Assembly: GCA_015680685.1 (NCBI GenBank)
Contig: MNCI01020267.1
Location: 6,000-56,264 of the forward strand
DNA: 50,265 nucleotides
Source of the DNA: Gnetum montanum
Taxonomy: Eukaryota; Streptophyta; Gnetopsida; Gnetales; Gnetaceae
Direction: 5' to 3'
Part shown: one piece after another, positions 22,944 through 33,949 of the stretch
Position numbering within the stretch: position 1 is the first letter of the stretch
Layout of the letters: the number at the start of each line of letters is the position of its first letter
Notes under the pieces: generated by a model
Told to the model about the DNA's origin: nothing
Seen by the model: the letters and a program-made list of their open reading frames with translations, nothing else
Database searches by the model: none
Made by a program: the position numbers and the translations under genes

Positions 22944-24070
22944 GTTCTAGCTTTTCATAACTGAATCATTATAGCTTAGAAGAATTATCATTTTCTTAAA
23001 ATTTTCCTTTCTTGAAATCTTGACCTTTCTTAGTCTTATCTCTCTTTTCATATAAACTTTTCTTAGCATTGTCTTTCTTCTTTACTCATTTATCCTTCTA
23101 TGAAGCCTTGGACTATTTACCTTTGAAATCCTTAGGACCTCTCTTGAAGCCTTAAAGTTTCCTTTTAATCTTAAGAATTAAATCAAAAGTCTCATTCAAG
23201 GTTGAGCTTTATAGAAGGTATGTTCTTGTCAAAGTTCCTTCTTTAATCCATCTTGAAAGTTGGAATCTTGTTCATTGTTCATCCCAATATACCTTATCTT
23301 ATTAAAAAGCTATGCAAAATTCCATGTAATATTCCTTGATACTTTATCCTCTTGACTTCTATATTTTAAACTTGAAATAGCCTCTTTTCTAGGATGAGAC
23401 TTTTCAAATCTTTACTTAAGCATGAATTACATGAGAAACTAATCTTTGATAAGAGTGACATTACTTACCACAAAATAATGGCTTTGCTTCTCTTACCATA
23501 CTTGTGCCATATCTTCAAGCTTTGTTTCAACATTTGATACCTTTTGATAATCTTCTACATATTCAAGCATAAAATATTTGTTATTCATATTAAGCTAAGA
23601 CTGAAAGGATTTAGTATCTTCCATTCCATTAAAGGATTAAACTTCAACATGAGGTATTCTAGAAGCCTATTTGAAAGCTTTAGCAAAATCAAGCTTAATT
23701 CCTTCATCTTGATTCCTTTGAGGTCTTGAAGAAATTTCATTCTTTTCTTTCCTTGAAAAGATGAATCCTTGAGATTTGTTCTTATCACTTAGAGCATGAA
23801 GAAACTCATGATCTTATTTTTCATCCTTTCCAAAGTCTTCATTCTCATAAGGAATATCATCTTAAAGAGAAGACATGGAAGAATGTCCTAAAAAAGCCAT
23901 GATGAATAGTTTCTTGAGTTATTTCCTTACCTAGATGCCTTTGATGAAGAAGCATGTTCTTTTTCCTCCTCTATCTTTTCAAGTTTCTCAAAAATGAGCT
24001 TGAGAGCATTTATCATGTCATTTGTGTCTTTATTGAAAGCTTGAACTATATTCTTTTTTGAAGCTATGAT
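22944..24070 (-). pseudogene. gag: Element E gag (decayed)
   Basis: Minus-strand remains starting near 24060-24020 with MINALKLIFEKLEKIEEEKE, a helical N-terminus. A capsid-like part follows in pieces (DYQKVSNVETKLEDMAQVW near 23500, RYIGMNNEQDSNFQDGLKKE near 23260) and then a Lys/Arg-rich tail near 23000, the expected nucleocapsid region. No intact zinc knuckle is seen. The open frames at 23544-23788 are parts of this. Confidence 0.6.
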
Positions 24071-24245
24071 AACAATAACCCAAAAAGATGAATTTTATAA
24101 AATTATACAAAAAGATGGAAAAGATTGAGAAAATTCAAAATAATGAAATAAGGATCACAAAAATATTAGTGATAATGAGTTTAGTTATTTAAACCTTACC
24201 TATTTCAAGTAAAAGGATATTCAATTCTATAATGACTTTCCACAT

Positions 24246-25144
24246 TGATGAGCAATGAGGTACACCTACACCCAACCATACGAATCACAAGCATCCACGC
24301 GCGACTCTGTCGAATTTTGCAGACTGCAAGCACTCACGTACATATAATTCTAGCCAACAAAACCTTAGTTCGAATAGTCATTCTCTTCCCAACCTCACTT
24401 GTGATATTCTAAAGTGATGGTTGAGTGAGATTGAGGAAAATGATTTTTATTAGTTTTCTTTTTATCTTTTAAGGTCTGATTCTTCTAGTGTAGGAAATGG
24501 AAAGTTGTATAATTTTGTGACTATTCTACTCAATTACTTAACTCTCCCTAGCATAAGAAATTTATACCATCTTCTTTGCACACCTTGAGCATACCCTAAC
24601 CACTGTTGACATTACCAGATGTTAAGTGTTACTAGGTTGCCAAGTGTCAGGTATATGTTCAAGATGGTTGTGCCTATGGTTCTTATAAACTATGAAAAGG
24701 GTTTTAACCATAAAGCGATAATAATAAAGGTCTTTGGAATGCTTAAAATGTTGAAATATTAAAGTATTTTAATTCTTATGTAATTAAATCCAAATGTTGC
24801 AAGGAATGTTCAAAAAGCTCGTCTTTATTGTCGCTCATGCCAATGGGCTTAGGTACATTAGCACTCAAATAAAGAGTCGTACATCCTTCTCACTCCTACT
24901 GCGAGCACTTGGAAAATATTCTAATTTGTACAGAAACAAACTCCAAGAAATTCACTACAATTAACTCAAAAAGATGCCATAAATTCTATGGGTGCATGCA
25001 TATTTATAACGAGAGATAGACTCTGCGTTAACGGGGCTGCGTTAAAGCATGGATGGATACATCGACGAGGTCACATCACCATGGCCACATCAACGAGGCT
25101 ACATTAACGCAGCGTAGTCGACGTATAAACTGAACACTTCATCA
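24246..25144 (-). repeat. Element B 3' LTR
   Basis: On the minus strand it starts TGATGAAGTG at 25144 after the polypurine tract and ends GCTCATCA at 24246 next to the CACAT duplication. Its U3 carries the phased array described separately. Confidence 0.92.
25001..25122 (-). promoter_or_regulatory. Phased GTTAAC-type array and TATA box, element B 3' LTR
   Basis: TATAAATA (minus) lies at 25001-25008. Related sites GTTAAC, TTTAAC, GTCGATG, GGTGATG, GTTGATG, GTTAATG and GTCGAC start on the minus strand at 25032, 25046, 25066, 25080, 25094, 25108 and 25122. Steps from the TATA box are 24, 14, 20, 14, 14, 14 and 14 bp. The first three match the GATATC arrays of the other LTR family exactly. Confidence 0.65.
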
Positions 25145-25160
25145 TACCCCCATGACTGTG
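25145..25160 (-). other. Element B polypurine tract
   Basis: On the minus strand cagtcatgggggta runs directly into the LTR start TGATGAAG. It matches the A tract at 18053-18065. Confidence 0.8.
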
Positions 25161-25479
25161 TGGAAACTCATCCTTAAGTTTATTATAATTTGAAATGTAT
25201 GAAGTTATTACAACACACATGACAAGACACATTTACATAAACACTGAGTCTATCGACATACCAAGTGCCTAAGTGTACAAAAAAATAAATTACAAAATTG
25301 TGGTGTTCAAAGAAAAAATTGAACACCCTAATAGTAATGGATTCTCTACCATGTCAAAAATGCTAAAGTTGTTGGAAAAGGTCACACTATCCCTAGTGGC
25401 AATGGTTTTGACGGCCTTCACTAGCTTTTGGTGCATGTGCCAGTTGAGGCGTTGATGATGGTTTCTCTGCAATAGCTAC

Positions 25480-28235
25480 AACTTCCAGAGGTAATCAAAA
25501 AGCCTACAAAAATTCCCTCATTTTATCCTCCTTTCTTATGGGATCGTTCACCATCCATGTAGCTTCGCCAATGTGTGCCGGAATAGGAACATTCCAAGGA
25601 CATGGAAATGTAGGAAAAAGTTCCTTCAAATTGACAAACCAAGTAGTGAACTATTTTCGTTCGATATCGAACGCTCAGATCAATGTCTACAGCTACTAGT
25701 AGTCATTCATTTATCAAGTGAAGTTCTCTGCAACTGCACGTTGTCCTTCAAAATGGATGCGGAGAACTTCGAGTTCTACATTTGTTGTTTCTAACTTTTG
25801 TTTTGTTTCTTTATGCACTTGGAACTTACCCTTGTATAAAGAATACAAGGTGGCCACTTACTTTTCCAGGTCAAACCGTGACCTTCTAGCTTTCAACATA
25901 GCTAGGTTTTCATAATGGAGATTGACTAATTCCATGTATTCTATCATCTCTTCAATCTACAGCTCTTTGAGATAGATCTCAGCTTGGTTGTATGCATTCA
26001 ATCCATCGAAGATGGGTTGCCACACCTTGTCTCCTTCCTTGAGTTGTTGGAGTGCTTAGTTCATCTTAGCCTTTATGACTTGAATCTCTTTTTCATTTAC
26101 TTACTTTTGTAATCCCACTTAGTCCCTATAATGATTTTTTACTCGTTCAAACTTAAGGGCCTCATTTTTCCAAGCGGTGATTTCAATAGCTAATTTTTGT
26201 CACAAGGCTCGAATTTCCTCCATGGACAAATTACCATTTTTAGCTACCAATCTCCTTACATTAGTTTTTACCCTGGCTAGCTCCTCCTGCTATTGATGGA
26301 TAAAATCTTTCATGTGTTAATTTTCAACACCAACATTGCACAGGCGATGAACTTCTGCGGTCAACCTAACATTCTTGTAGCGAACCTTTGCCAAGTCCTT
26401 GTTTAGATGATAAGAATAGATGTCTATTAAGGAATTGTCAAAGATTGTCAACTCTCACTTGTTCTCAACCTTCCAAAGTTTGGTTTGAAGCTATTGAAAA
26501 GCTTCATCCCTGGTAAGTTCACGGTTGAGAAGAGCTAGATTAGCAAGTTGGGCCCTTAGTTGGGCAACTTCCATAGCCAAGTGTTGATGATCACCCTGGG
26601 CTACTTCAAGTTGCCCCTCCAAAATAAGGCACTTACCCCTTGCTGAGAGTAGCTCCAACTAGGTTATAGTAATGTTTTCCCAAAGATCCAAGACATGCGA
26701 AAGCGGTTGCCTAGTTCTAACCAGTAAGTCTAACAACTCTTGATGTTGGGCTACATTGATTATGCTACGTTGAGTTCCTACAAATGTTTGTACATCTCCA
26801 AGTCCATGTACATCTAGTACAGGCTCCGTAGGTGAATTAAGGGCCATAACAATTATGTCATCAATCAGTTCTGCCACAACTTCTTATCCCTAGTGTTGCA
26901 TTACCAAGATAGTCTCCCCTTCTCCATCCTCCAAGCACATTGAGAAAGTAGCGACATTTCCTAAAATTTTAGGAAATAATTGTTGGGTGGACACCATTAC
27001 TTCTTGGACACTAAGGTTTTTTCTTGCAGGCACTTGTGTTTGTGCGACAAAAAACATCAACCCTGCTTTCTCTAGCAGACTCACCGATCAAGCCACTTGT
27101 TCAGGATGGCTCATTATAGGGCAATAGACCAAAGGGCCTTCTCCACCACTGGTTCCTACTGATTGCTCCTGTTGGCTCAAGAGTGATTTTCAGATCTTGC
27201 GTATGTGTTATATGATTGTCTACGAGCTTGACCTTATTGTTTGTGTAGGTGGTGGAGGTGGTTGTTGCTCTTCCCTTAGTTGTGTGGTGGTAGGAGTCTT
27301 GTCTTTTATCATTTCTCACCATGAGGCAATTGGGGCATGACACAATGTATCATTGGAATATCGTGCTATCCCTGCTTGTTTGCACAACTCTCTGATTAGG
27401 CAGGGAAAAGGTAGAGCTCACCTTGCACATTCGTTTTGAAAAAATATTTTCTCAATTTTAAGCAAAAAAAAACTATGGAAGGTTAATGGGAAACTTTTCG
27501 CTTAGAGCAACACATGCACAAGCAGAGAAGGCAGTGATCTTGCTGGGTCTTACCATTGGATTCAAGTGGTAAGACACGATTTTTGAGTAAACCCTCTCTA
27601 TGGTGGTTAGTGTGACAAACTCCTTATGTTCTACCCCATAGCACTACTTGATCCATTCCCCTTTTACTTTAGGGTCTACTTGTTTGGAAATATCTGCCAC
27701 ATCAGCTCCGATCTTTACCAACCCAAGAGCTTGTGCAATTTCTTTTGCAGAGTAAGATACATGAATGTCTTTGATTCTTACTCTGGACCCCGATTTCCAA
27801 TTCATCCAGAAGAGATAAGTTTCTCCTAGGTACCATTCACCACTGGATGTGATGATTGGCCACATAGGAGAATTTTGTAGTTGAGTTTTGACTTCTTTTG
27901 ATGCATTTTCTAGAAATGGTTGGAAGTTTAACTCCTGCAGGACCATTCGTTGTAGCTCCCTCAGCTTGATAACATCAATACAAGCCTGGGTTAGGGTGAC
28001 CTCAAGCCATGGCACTACCACTAGAGTCTCATCCCTTCGCGATTGTTTGCTGGGGATGTCCTCTTTAGGAATCTAATGAACACATTCCATGTCAGCTCCT
28101 TCACGGAGGGGGCTAGTTGTGTGTGAGCCCTCCGCATGCTCTTAAGGTTGTGTGCCTCATCCTCTTTCTGTTCTAGGTCGCTTGTCCCTTGGTTGGGATG
28201 GTCCTTCTCCCCTTGGATGCCTCGGTTTAGGTGCC
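25480..28235 (-). pseudogene. Element B accessory reading frame downstream of pol (unknown function, coiled-coil C-terminus)
   Basis: A long decayed minus-strand gene. It begins near 28229 with MAPKPRHPRGEGPSQPRDKR, frameshifts near 28160, then is open for 125 codons (27644-28021) with WPIITSSGEWYLGETYLFW and YSAKEIAQALGLVKI. It continues through GVEHKEFVTLTTIERVYSK. The central part is low-complexity. From about 26880 to 25680 the frame is rich in Leu/Glu/Lys/Gln heptads (for example LEVAQGDHQHLAMEVAQLRA), a long coiled coil broken by scattered stops. I see no signal peptide or membrane segment, so it is not an obvious envelope gene. Its position after pol is that of the extra frames of Athila/Tat elements. 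It could be a captured host domain; I do not recognise the N-terminal domain. A lacks it. Confidence 0.6.
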
Positions 28236-28495
28236 ATCTGCAATCACAACATAACCATGAATTATAATGTGTATAAGTTGCTCAAAATTGCAATCATACA
28301 CCTTCTCATTTTGACAAAGCTATGACACTGACACGTGCATCCTGTTAGGTTCTCTAAAGTGTAGTTGAGGGGTTAGAAAAAAATAATAAGACATTATGAG
28401 TTTCAATTTGTAATTGTTTTGTTTTTTTTTCTGTTCCATAAGAGGTGTTAAGGCTTTGATAATCATTATAATTTGGTAATCATAATAATCATTGA

Positions 28496-28530
28496 CCCCC
28501 CCCCCCCCCACCAACCCCCCCTCCCCCACG
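28496..28530 (-). other. G-rich tract with G-quadruplex potential
   Basis: The plus strand has a run of more than ten C followed by short C runs; the minus strand (coding strand of element B) therefore reads several G runs of five or more. It lies just upstream of the accessory reading frame. Confidence 0.7.
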
Positions 28531-28689
28531 ATGTATAGCATACCTCCGATAGCAAAAGGGTTGAAAGAATGGTTGGATTGGAACACGTGGTGGACACATT
28601 TGGTGCTTGGAAAGACGACTTGACAGAAAAATGGAAAATCTGCCCTAGCTTTGTGAAGAAATGGACAAGTTTCAAAGGTGCAACATGGG

Positions 28690-28775
28690 TATATATTATA
28701 TTTTTATCTTGCATCGATGGGGCCACGTAAACAAGGCTGCGTAAATGTAGGTGGGTGCGTATACGGGGACTAGTT
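28690..28775 (-). promoter_or_regulatory. Internal U3-like module upstream of the accessory reading frame
   Basis: The plus-strand sites CATCGAT, CGTAAAC and CGTAAAT end at 28718, 28732 and 28746, exactly 14 bp apart, with spacers like those of the B LTR array (shared aaggctgcgta / gaggctacatta wording). An AT-rich TATA-like stretch lies at 28690-28710 on the downstream side for minus-strand transcription. The accessory frame starts about 450 bp further on. It may be an internal promoter or a displaced LTR piece. Confidence 0.45.
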
Positions 28776-28859
28776 GATGCAGTTGTTCGATGGGGTTGAC
28801 CAGCAGTGAATAATGAATTAAAAGTCCAAAGCTGTGAATTGTAGCACAACACTAGGGGG

Positions 28860-30330
28860 ATTCAAGAATATCAAGACCAAAGAACAATATGAGAGAAGAA
28901 GGAAGAAAAATTGTGATCAAAGGAAGAGTCAAAATTAGGAGAATATCAAAGTATGGAACTTGGTGGATGAAGGGCCGTGTGATGGGTAGCACAGAAATGA
29001 TTAACCAACTATATCAAAGGGATAGGAGATTAACAAATGGAACCAAAGGATGTGCAAGTGGGTCCTCCCCATAGTAGGCAATAGCCTCAGTAGCCCTTGC
29101 ACATCATCAACATAGGAGTTTGTGGGCCCTGTAGTTAATTAATGGTGACCGCAAGTTAATACTCACATCAATGAGAACTAGCCAAAGAATTAGAAGTTCT
29201 AGCAAAGTACAACAAACCTTCAAAAAATAAAACCGGTAGGAGAGAAGAGAAAGTGAAATGGAATTCCTAAGTTTGGTCACATGAAATCCCTTGTGAAGCG
29301 TATGATTAAGTGACCTGGTAGCATCCATCTTTAGTCTAGAACCCAAACCACCACACACAATGACATCACATCAACATTCAAAGACTAGTCCATTCCCTTA
29401 AGGCACAAGAATGCTCCCACAAACAACCACCACTCCAACGTGAGTGAGAGATAGGAAGTAAAAAAGTGGCTGAGTTAGAGGAGACAAAACAAGTCCCATA
29501 ACTAGTGCTTGTAGCCTGTTATAGGTGGTCTAAGGGGTGTGCTTTGAATTCCCATGTTTTTTTTTGTTTTTTGTTTCTATGGGAACCACACCATGTAAAG
29601 ACACATGTAGTTTTGCATGCATTTTGTCCAAGGGGTGTGCTTTGAATCCTCATGTTTTGTTTTTTTTTTCGAATGATGAGGACCATACCGTGCAAGGATA
29701 AATTTCCATTTAACTTCCTATTATGAGAGGATATGGAGTGGTAAGAAGTCCATGAGGACACATGCTCACATACAAGAGAATAGAAAAGTACGAAGAATGT
29801 TGCATTCTCCTTGAGGTCACACCTTGTTCATACTGTTGGATCTGCCTCAAGTTTGAAAACTATGCAAGTCACAAATTAATTAAAGTTGTTTTTAATTGAA
29901 AGGGATTTGCATGTTTCCAAAATAAGGAAAACCATGGAGTGGGTAGATGGGTGGATGATGTGGACTCACTACCTGTTACATGAAATGAAAGTAGAACATG
30001 ACTTCCTAGAACAACAATGCTAAGGTAGGAGCTAGATAGAATAGGTGGACGATATCATGCAAACCATTTAAAAGAGAAAATATTGCATCAATACATCCTA
30101 TGACAATAAGAAAGCTTATTAATGAAAAGTATAAAAAAATTGAAGCATAAGTATGTATATACAGATACAAATAATTAAAGAAAGATTGAAAGAAAAAGTA
30201 AGTAAGAATGATCAAATGTACTAACAATGCTGTAAAACAAAAAGGTGTAGAACAAAAACTTTTAAAAACAACTGAGGAGCCCATAGAGGTTGTTAGCATG
30301 AATGGTTGTCTCCCCCACGACTGAGTTGGG
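28860..30330 (-). other. Element B non-coding block after pol
   Basis: Homologous to A at 16130-17290. The part at 30006-30299 reads as a hydrophobic open frame but is mainly T-rich sequence just after integrase. A PPT-like phrase, cagtcgtgggggaga on the minus strand, lies near 30317-30332. No RNA gene or open frame with recognisable content was seen. Confidence 0.5.
29526..29735 (-). repeat. Tandem duplication of about 100 bp in element B
   Basis: Two direct copies start at 29526 and about 29626, each with aaggggtgtgctttgaat followed by a T-rich run and an 'accacaccatg/accataccgtg' segment. Element A has a single copy near 16735. The copies have diverged, so this is an older event. Confidence 0.7.
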
Positions 30331-30479
30331 AGGAGGAGATTTGGAAAATGGAATAAGGTGGATTGTGTGATGAGAAGGTAGTGACACTAGTTTGGTGGAA
30401 TTCATGGAAGGGTTAATTGTTGCATATTGACTAACTATGTTTTCGTGGGATCCTCAGGTTTGTGTATAAGTAGGACCCC

Positions 30480-31560
30480 AGACGGAAAGGTTTCAGAAAC
30501 AATATAAGGTCCCTCCCACATTGTTTGAAACTTAGTACATTGCGGTACATATGTGGGGTTCCAGTAGAGTACCTTATCTTCACATTAAAATGTTACCTTT
30601 TGAATCCTAAGATCATGATGTTTTTTATTATAGGCCTTGTGTATTTCATTTGATGATAAGGCTACTAGTCGATTCTCATGTAGCACATTCAAGTTGATGA
30701 GTTGTTCTCATTGTGCTAGTGATAAGTTAAGACCCAAGTTGCTAGTGGTAGATAGTGTTTGGAGTTATGCTTGAATTAGAAGTTTTGGTAGGTTCCCGTA
30801 CACTAACTCATAAGGAGAGTACTCGATAGGAAGTTTCCATGTTGAGCGATAGGTCCAGAGGGCATCGTTAAGTTTCATGCTCCAATCCCTCCTATATTTG
30901 CTAATGGTCCTAGTTAGGATCTTTGTATTCTCCCTATTTCTAACTTCGACTTGCCCGTTGGCTTGGGGGGTGATAGGGTGTTGTAAATTTATGTTCGACC
31001 CCCAAGTGCTACATGAGTTTATGAAAAGTATTTCCCGTAAAGTGAGTTCCATTATCTGAAATGAGTGCACGTGGCATCCCAAACTTGTTCACAATTTTCT
31101 ATTGGACAAACATTGCTACGATAGTTGAGGAATTGTTGTGACGATTGCTGCCTCTGCCCACTTGGTACAGTAATCGACTGTGATAATGATATATGCCTTT
31201 CCATTAGACATGGGTGCGATGGGACCTATGAAACCGATGCTCAAAATATCGAAGGATTATAGTGGCTGGATCCACTGTTGAGGTCCTTCCATTTGTGCTG
31301 TCATCCCACCATCTCGTTGACATTATTCACAAGAGCGGATGAACCATTAAGCATCTCTAAAGAGTAGGATCTTAATGGCCATGTGTCATTTGGCATAGTG
31401 ATCTCCACAAGGACCTTCATGAGCATCTTGAAGGACACGTATTTTATCCTTATCAAGGATGCACCATCGAACCAAGCCATCTGCACACACCTTGTAAAGG
31501 TGTTCGTTGATTTCCATGAAGTGCTTAGCCTTGTGAAGAAACTGTTACTTCTTCTGATGA
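30480..31560 (-). pseudogene. Element B integrase
   Basis: Minus-strand integrase. The zinc region has HLYKVCADGLVRWC, AHEGPCGDHYAK and SCE*CQRDGGM. The first catalytic block has decayed (FDILSIGFIGPI, with Asp replaced by Gly, compared with A's WGIDFMGPI). IIITVDYCTKWAEAA follows. After a frameshift, NGQVEVRNRENTKILTRTIS keeps the catalytic Glu, then WSMKLNDALWTYRSTWKLP and YSPYELVYGNLPKL, and a KFQTMWEGPYIV C-terminal segment near 30530. The region 31340-31360 lacks about 20 residues present in A (the AGYYWP segment), a small deletion. Confidence 0.8.
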
Positions 31561-32105
31561 TCCCACTCCTTTGGTAACTCTTGTGTTGGAAGATAGGTAA
31601 GGATGTTGTTGAACCAAGTTGATCTTGTGAGCGTTTCCTTGGCAATTGCTCTAACGAAGAGGAGTTCATTTGGGAATTGGTCGGAGAGTGGCTCTTCCTC
31701 CTCTACACTTTCCCATCGTAACCAAGATAAGTGATTAGCAACCACATTCTCAGTTTCCTTTTTGTCTACCATAATAAGATTGAATTCTTGAAGGATCACA
31801 AGCCACTGTATAAGATGGGGACTCACCATTGGTTTGTTCATAAGGAACTAGATGGCACTATGGTCAGTATGTACAAACACCTTGTATCTGAGCACATAGT
31901 GTCAGAACTTTTCCAAGGCGAACACCACCGCCATTAATTCTTTTTCAGTGGTGGTGTAATTAAGCTGAGCACCCACAATGCTTTGGCTTGCACAATGGAT
32001 GTAATATGGACATCTTTGGTCATCCAACTATATGAGCATGAATCCCAATGCATAATTAGATGCATTCATCATGATGTGAAATGGTTTAGACTAGTCGGGT
32101 GCCCG
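31560..32105 (-). pseudogene. Element B RNase H
   Basis: Minus-strand: MMNASNYALG (catalytic Asp position changed, as in A), YYIHCASQSIVGAQLNYTT, EKELMAVVFALEKF, VFVHTDHSAI and ENVVANHLSWLRW. Two or three stops. About three quarters of residues match element A by eye. Confidence 0.8.
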
Positions 32106-33050
32106 TAGAATTGGAGTCTCTATGAATTTTTGTTTTAGTGTTTGGAATGCAGACTCACATTTCCTAGTCCAGAAAAATGGACCTTCCTTCATCATTAGTT
32201 CCACCAATGGCTTGGTGATCTTCGAGAAATTCTCGATGAAGCATTGGTAATAACCTGTGTGTCCAAGGAATGACCAAAAATATTTTATAGTGCCTGGCTA
32301 ACTAGTGATTCCTTGGATAACTCTGCTTTTTTCAGGATCTACAATAATCCTTGCTTGTGAAATTCGATGCCCTAGAACAATGCCCTCTTGGACCATCAAG
32401 TGGCTCTTTTTCCAGTTGAGCCGTAAATTAGTTTCCACACATCTTTTTAAAAGTTACTCAAGGTGGTCCAAGGCTTGTTCAAACATTGTTCCATAGGTAG
32501 AAAAGTCATCCATGAAAACTTATACTCCATTGCCAATTTGTTGCTGAAAGATGCTAAGGACAAGGTGTTGAAAGGTTGCAGGCACATTGCATAGGCCAAA
32601 GGGCATCTTCTTATATGCAAAAGTCCCCCAGGTACTTGTAAATTTTGTCTTGGCTTGGTCTTTGGGCACAATTTGGATTTGGTTATAGCCACTATAACCA
32701 TCCAAAAAGCTATAGTAACAATGCTCTGCAATAGTATCCAACACTTGATCCACAAATAGAAGTGGGAAGTGATCCTTGAAGATTTCCATATTTAGTAATC
32801 GAAAATCTATACAAACTCTCCATTTTCCACCCTTCTTTGGCACAATAACGAATGGGCTAACCCATTCGCTATTCGCAATGGAATAGATGAACCCTGCTTT
32901 CAGCAATTGTTCAATTTCATCTTTGAAAATTTGCTTTAGTTTAGGGTTCAATCATCTTTGTGGCTGTTGTTGTAGATTCATGGAAGGGTCGATATAAATT
33001 TGATGTTGGCATACCCTAGGGTCAACTCCTGTTAGTTTAGGATATGACTA
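32105..33050 (-). pseudogene. Element B reverse transcriptase
   Basis: The best-preserved RT in the window: open from 32951 to 32520 with LNPKLKQ-type start (MNPKLKQIFKDEIEQLL), VPKKGGKWRVCIDFRLLN, KDHFPLLFVDQVLDTIA, YSFLDGYSGYNQIQ and MPFGLCNVPATFQHLVLSIF. A stop precedes VFMDDFSTYG; the catalytic Asp-Asp is at 32505-32510 (minus strand). The 'DHFP...D' and 'FAYKKMPFGLCN' wording is typical of Athila-like RT. Thumb: IIVDPEKSRVIQGIT. Confidence 0.85.
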
Positions 33051-33935
33051 TGCAAAAGCAGCCACCCATTTGTTCACCATCTTTAGAAATATCTTCTTTT
33101 GTTTTGGAGCAAGAGTGGCATTGATGATTATCGGCTTGCCATTCTACAAGAATGCATATTCCAAATTGGCCGGTAAGGTTTTTAGTTCCAGGGGTTTCTG
33201 TTTAAAGCTTTTATGGATCTGTAGGTTTCCCCAATCATCACTGTCATCAACAGTGGAGACTTGTTGATGAACCTTTTCCAATTCATCCATGCATTCTATA
33301 TAGGCACATACAAGGCCCTTAGATCATTCCATGCATAGAGTGCTACTATCAGAGTCAGCGGTCAACCACCGGGTGCCTTCTTGATTTGTGGCTATTGCAT
33401 ATAGACATCATTGAATCTATGATTCTTTAGCACAACGACTACATGCTTGAATAGATGTCCGCTTAGCATACCAAAGTTGCTACACAAAGTTACACCCAGA
33501 GTCACTGTACGTGATGCATGGAACACACTTCTTCTCAATCTTCCCGAAAGTATTTTCTTTTGAAATTTCAAGCGAAAGATCTTGGAGCCCCAATTGTGCA
33601 TCCACCATGCTAAGCTAGGCTCTTCCCATTATGATCAGAAAATTACCCTTGCAATTAGCAACACAAATGACTAGGAAGTCAGCAGCATAGGACCACCCAC
33701 AAATGGTGGTCACAATATCTTCTACTAATCCTAAGGGAACAGTGATGGATTGGTCTACGAGCTTGAGCCAAATGTTGCTTTTCTTCAATGATGGTAGGTT
33801 CCAAGTCTTGTACATATCATGTGAAATCAAGTTGACACCTAACCTCGAATGCAAAAGAGCTTTGCATGGCTCATTTCTTGCCACTTGCAAGTATATGAGG
33901 AGACTCCCCAGATTAGTCAATTTCTGAGGAAGATG
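33051..33935 (-). pseudogene. Element B aspartic protease (catalytic residue lost) and linker
   Basis: Open for 101 codons at 33615-33920 (MTNLGSLLIYLQVARNEPCK...). The active-site region reads LLHSRLGVNLIS where A has LLDSGSGVSLIS: the catalytic Asp is His (codon at 33849-33851, minus strand) and Gly is Arg, so this protease is dead. SITVPLGLVEDIVTTICGWS and IIMGRA follow. The linker to RT (33050-33600) is decayed. Confidence 0.8.
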
Positions 33936-33949
33936 GCCTACCTTTATCT

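Noticed and set aside
30006-30299. Hydrophobic 97-codon frame after B integrase that could be an envelope-like membrane protein
   Set aside because: The hydrophobicity comes from T-rich non-coding sequence; A has equivalent sequence with stops throughout.
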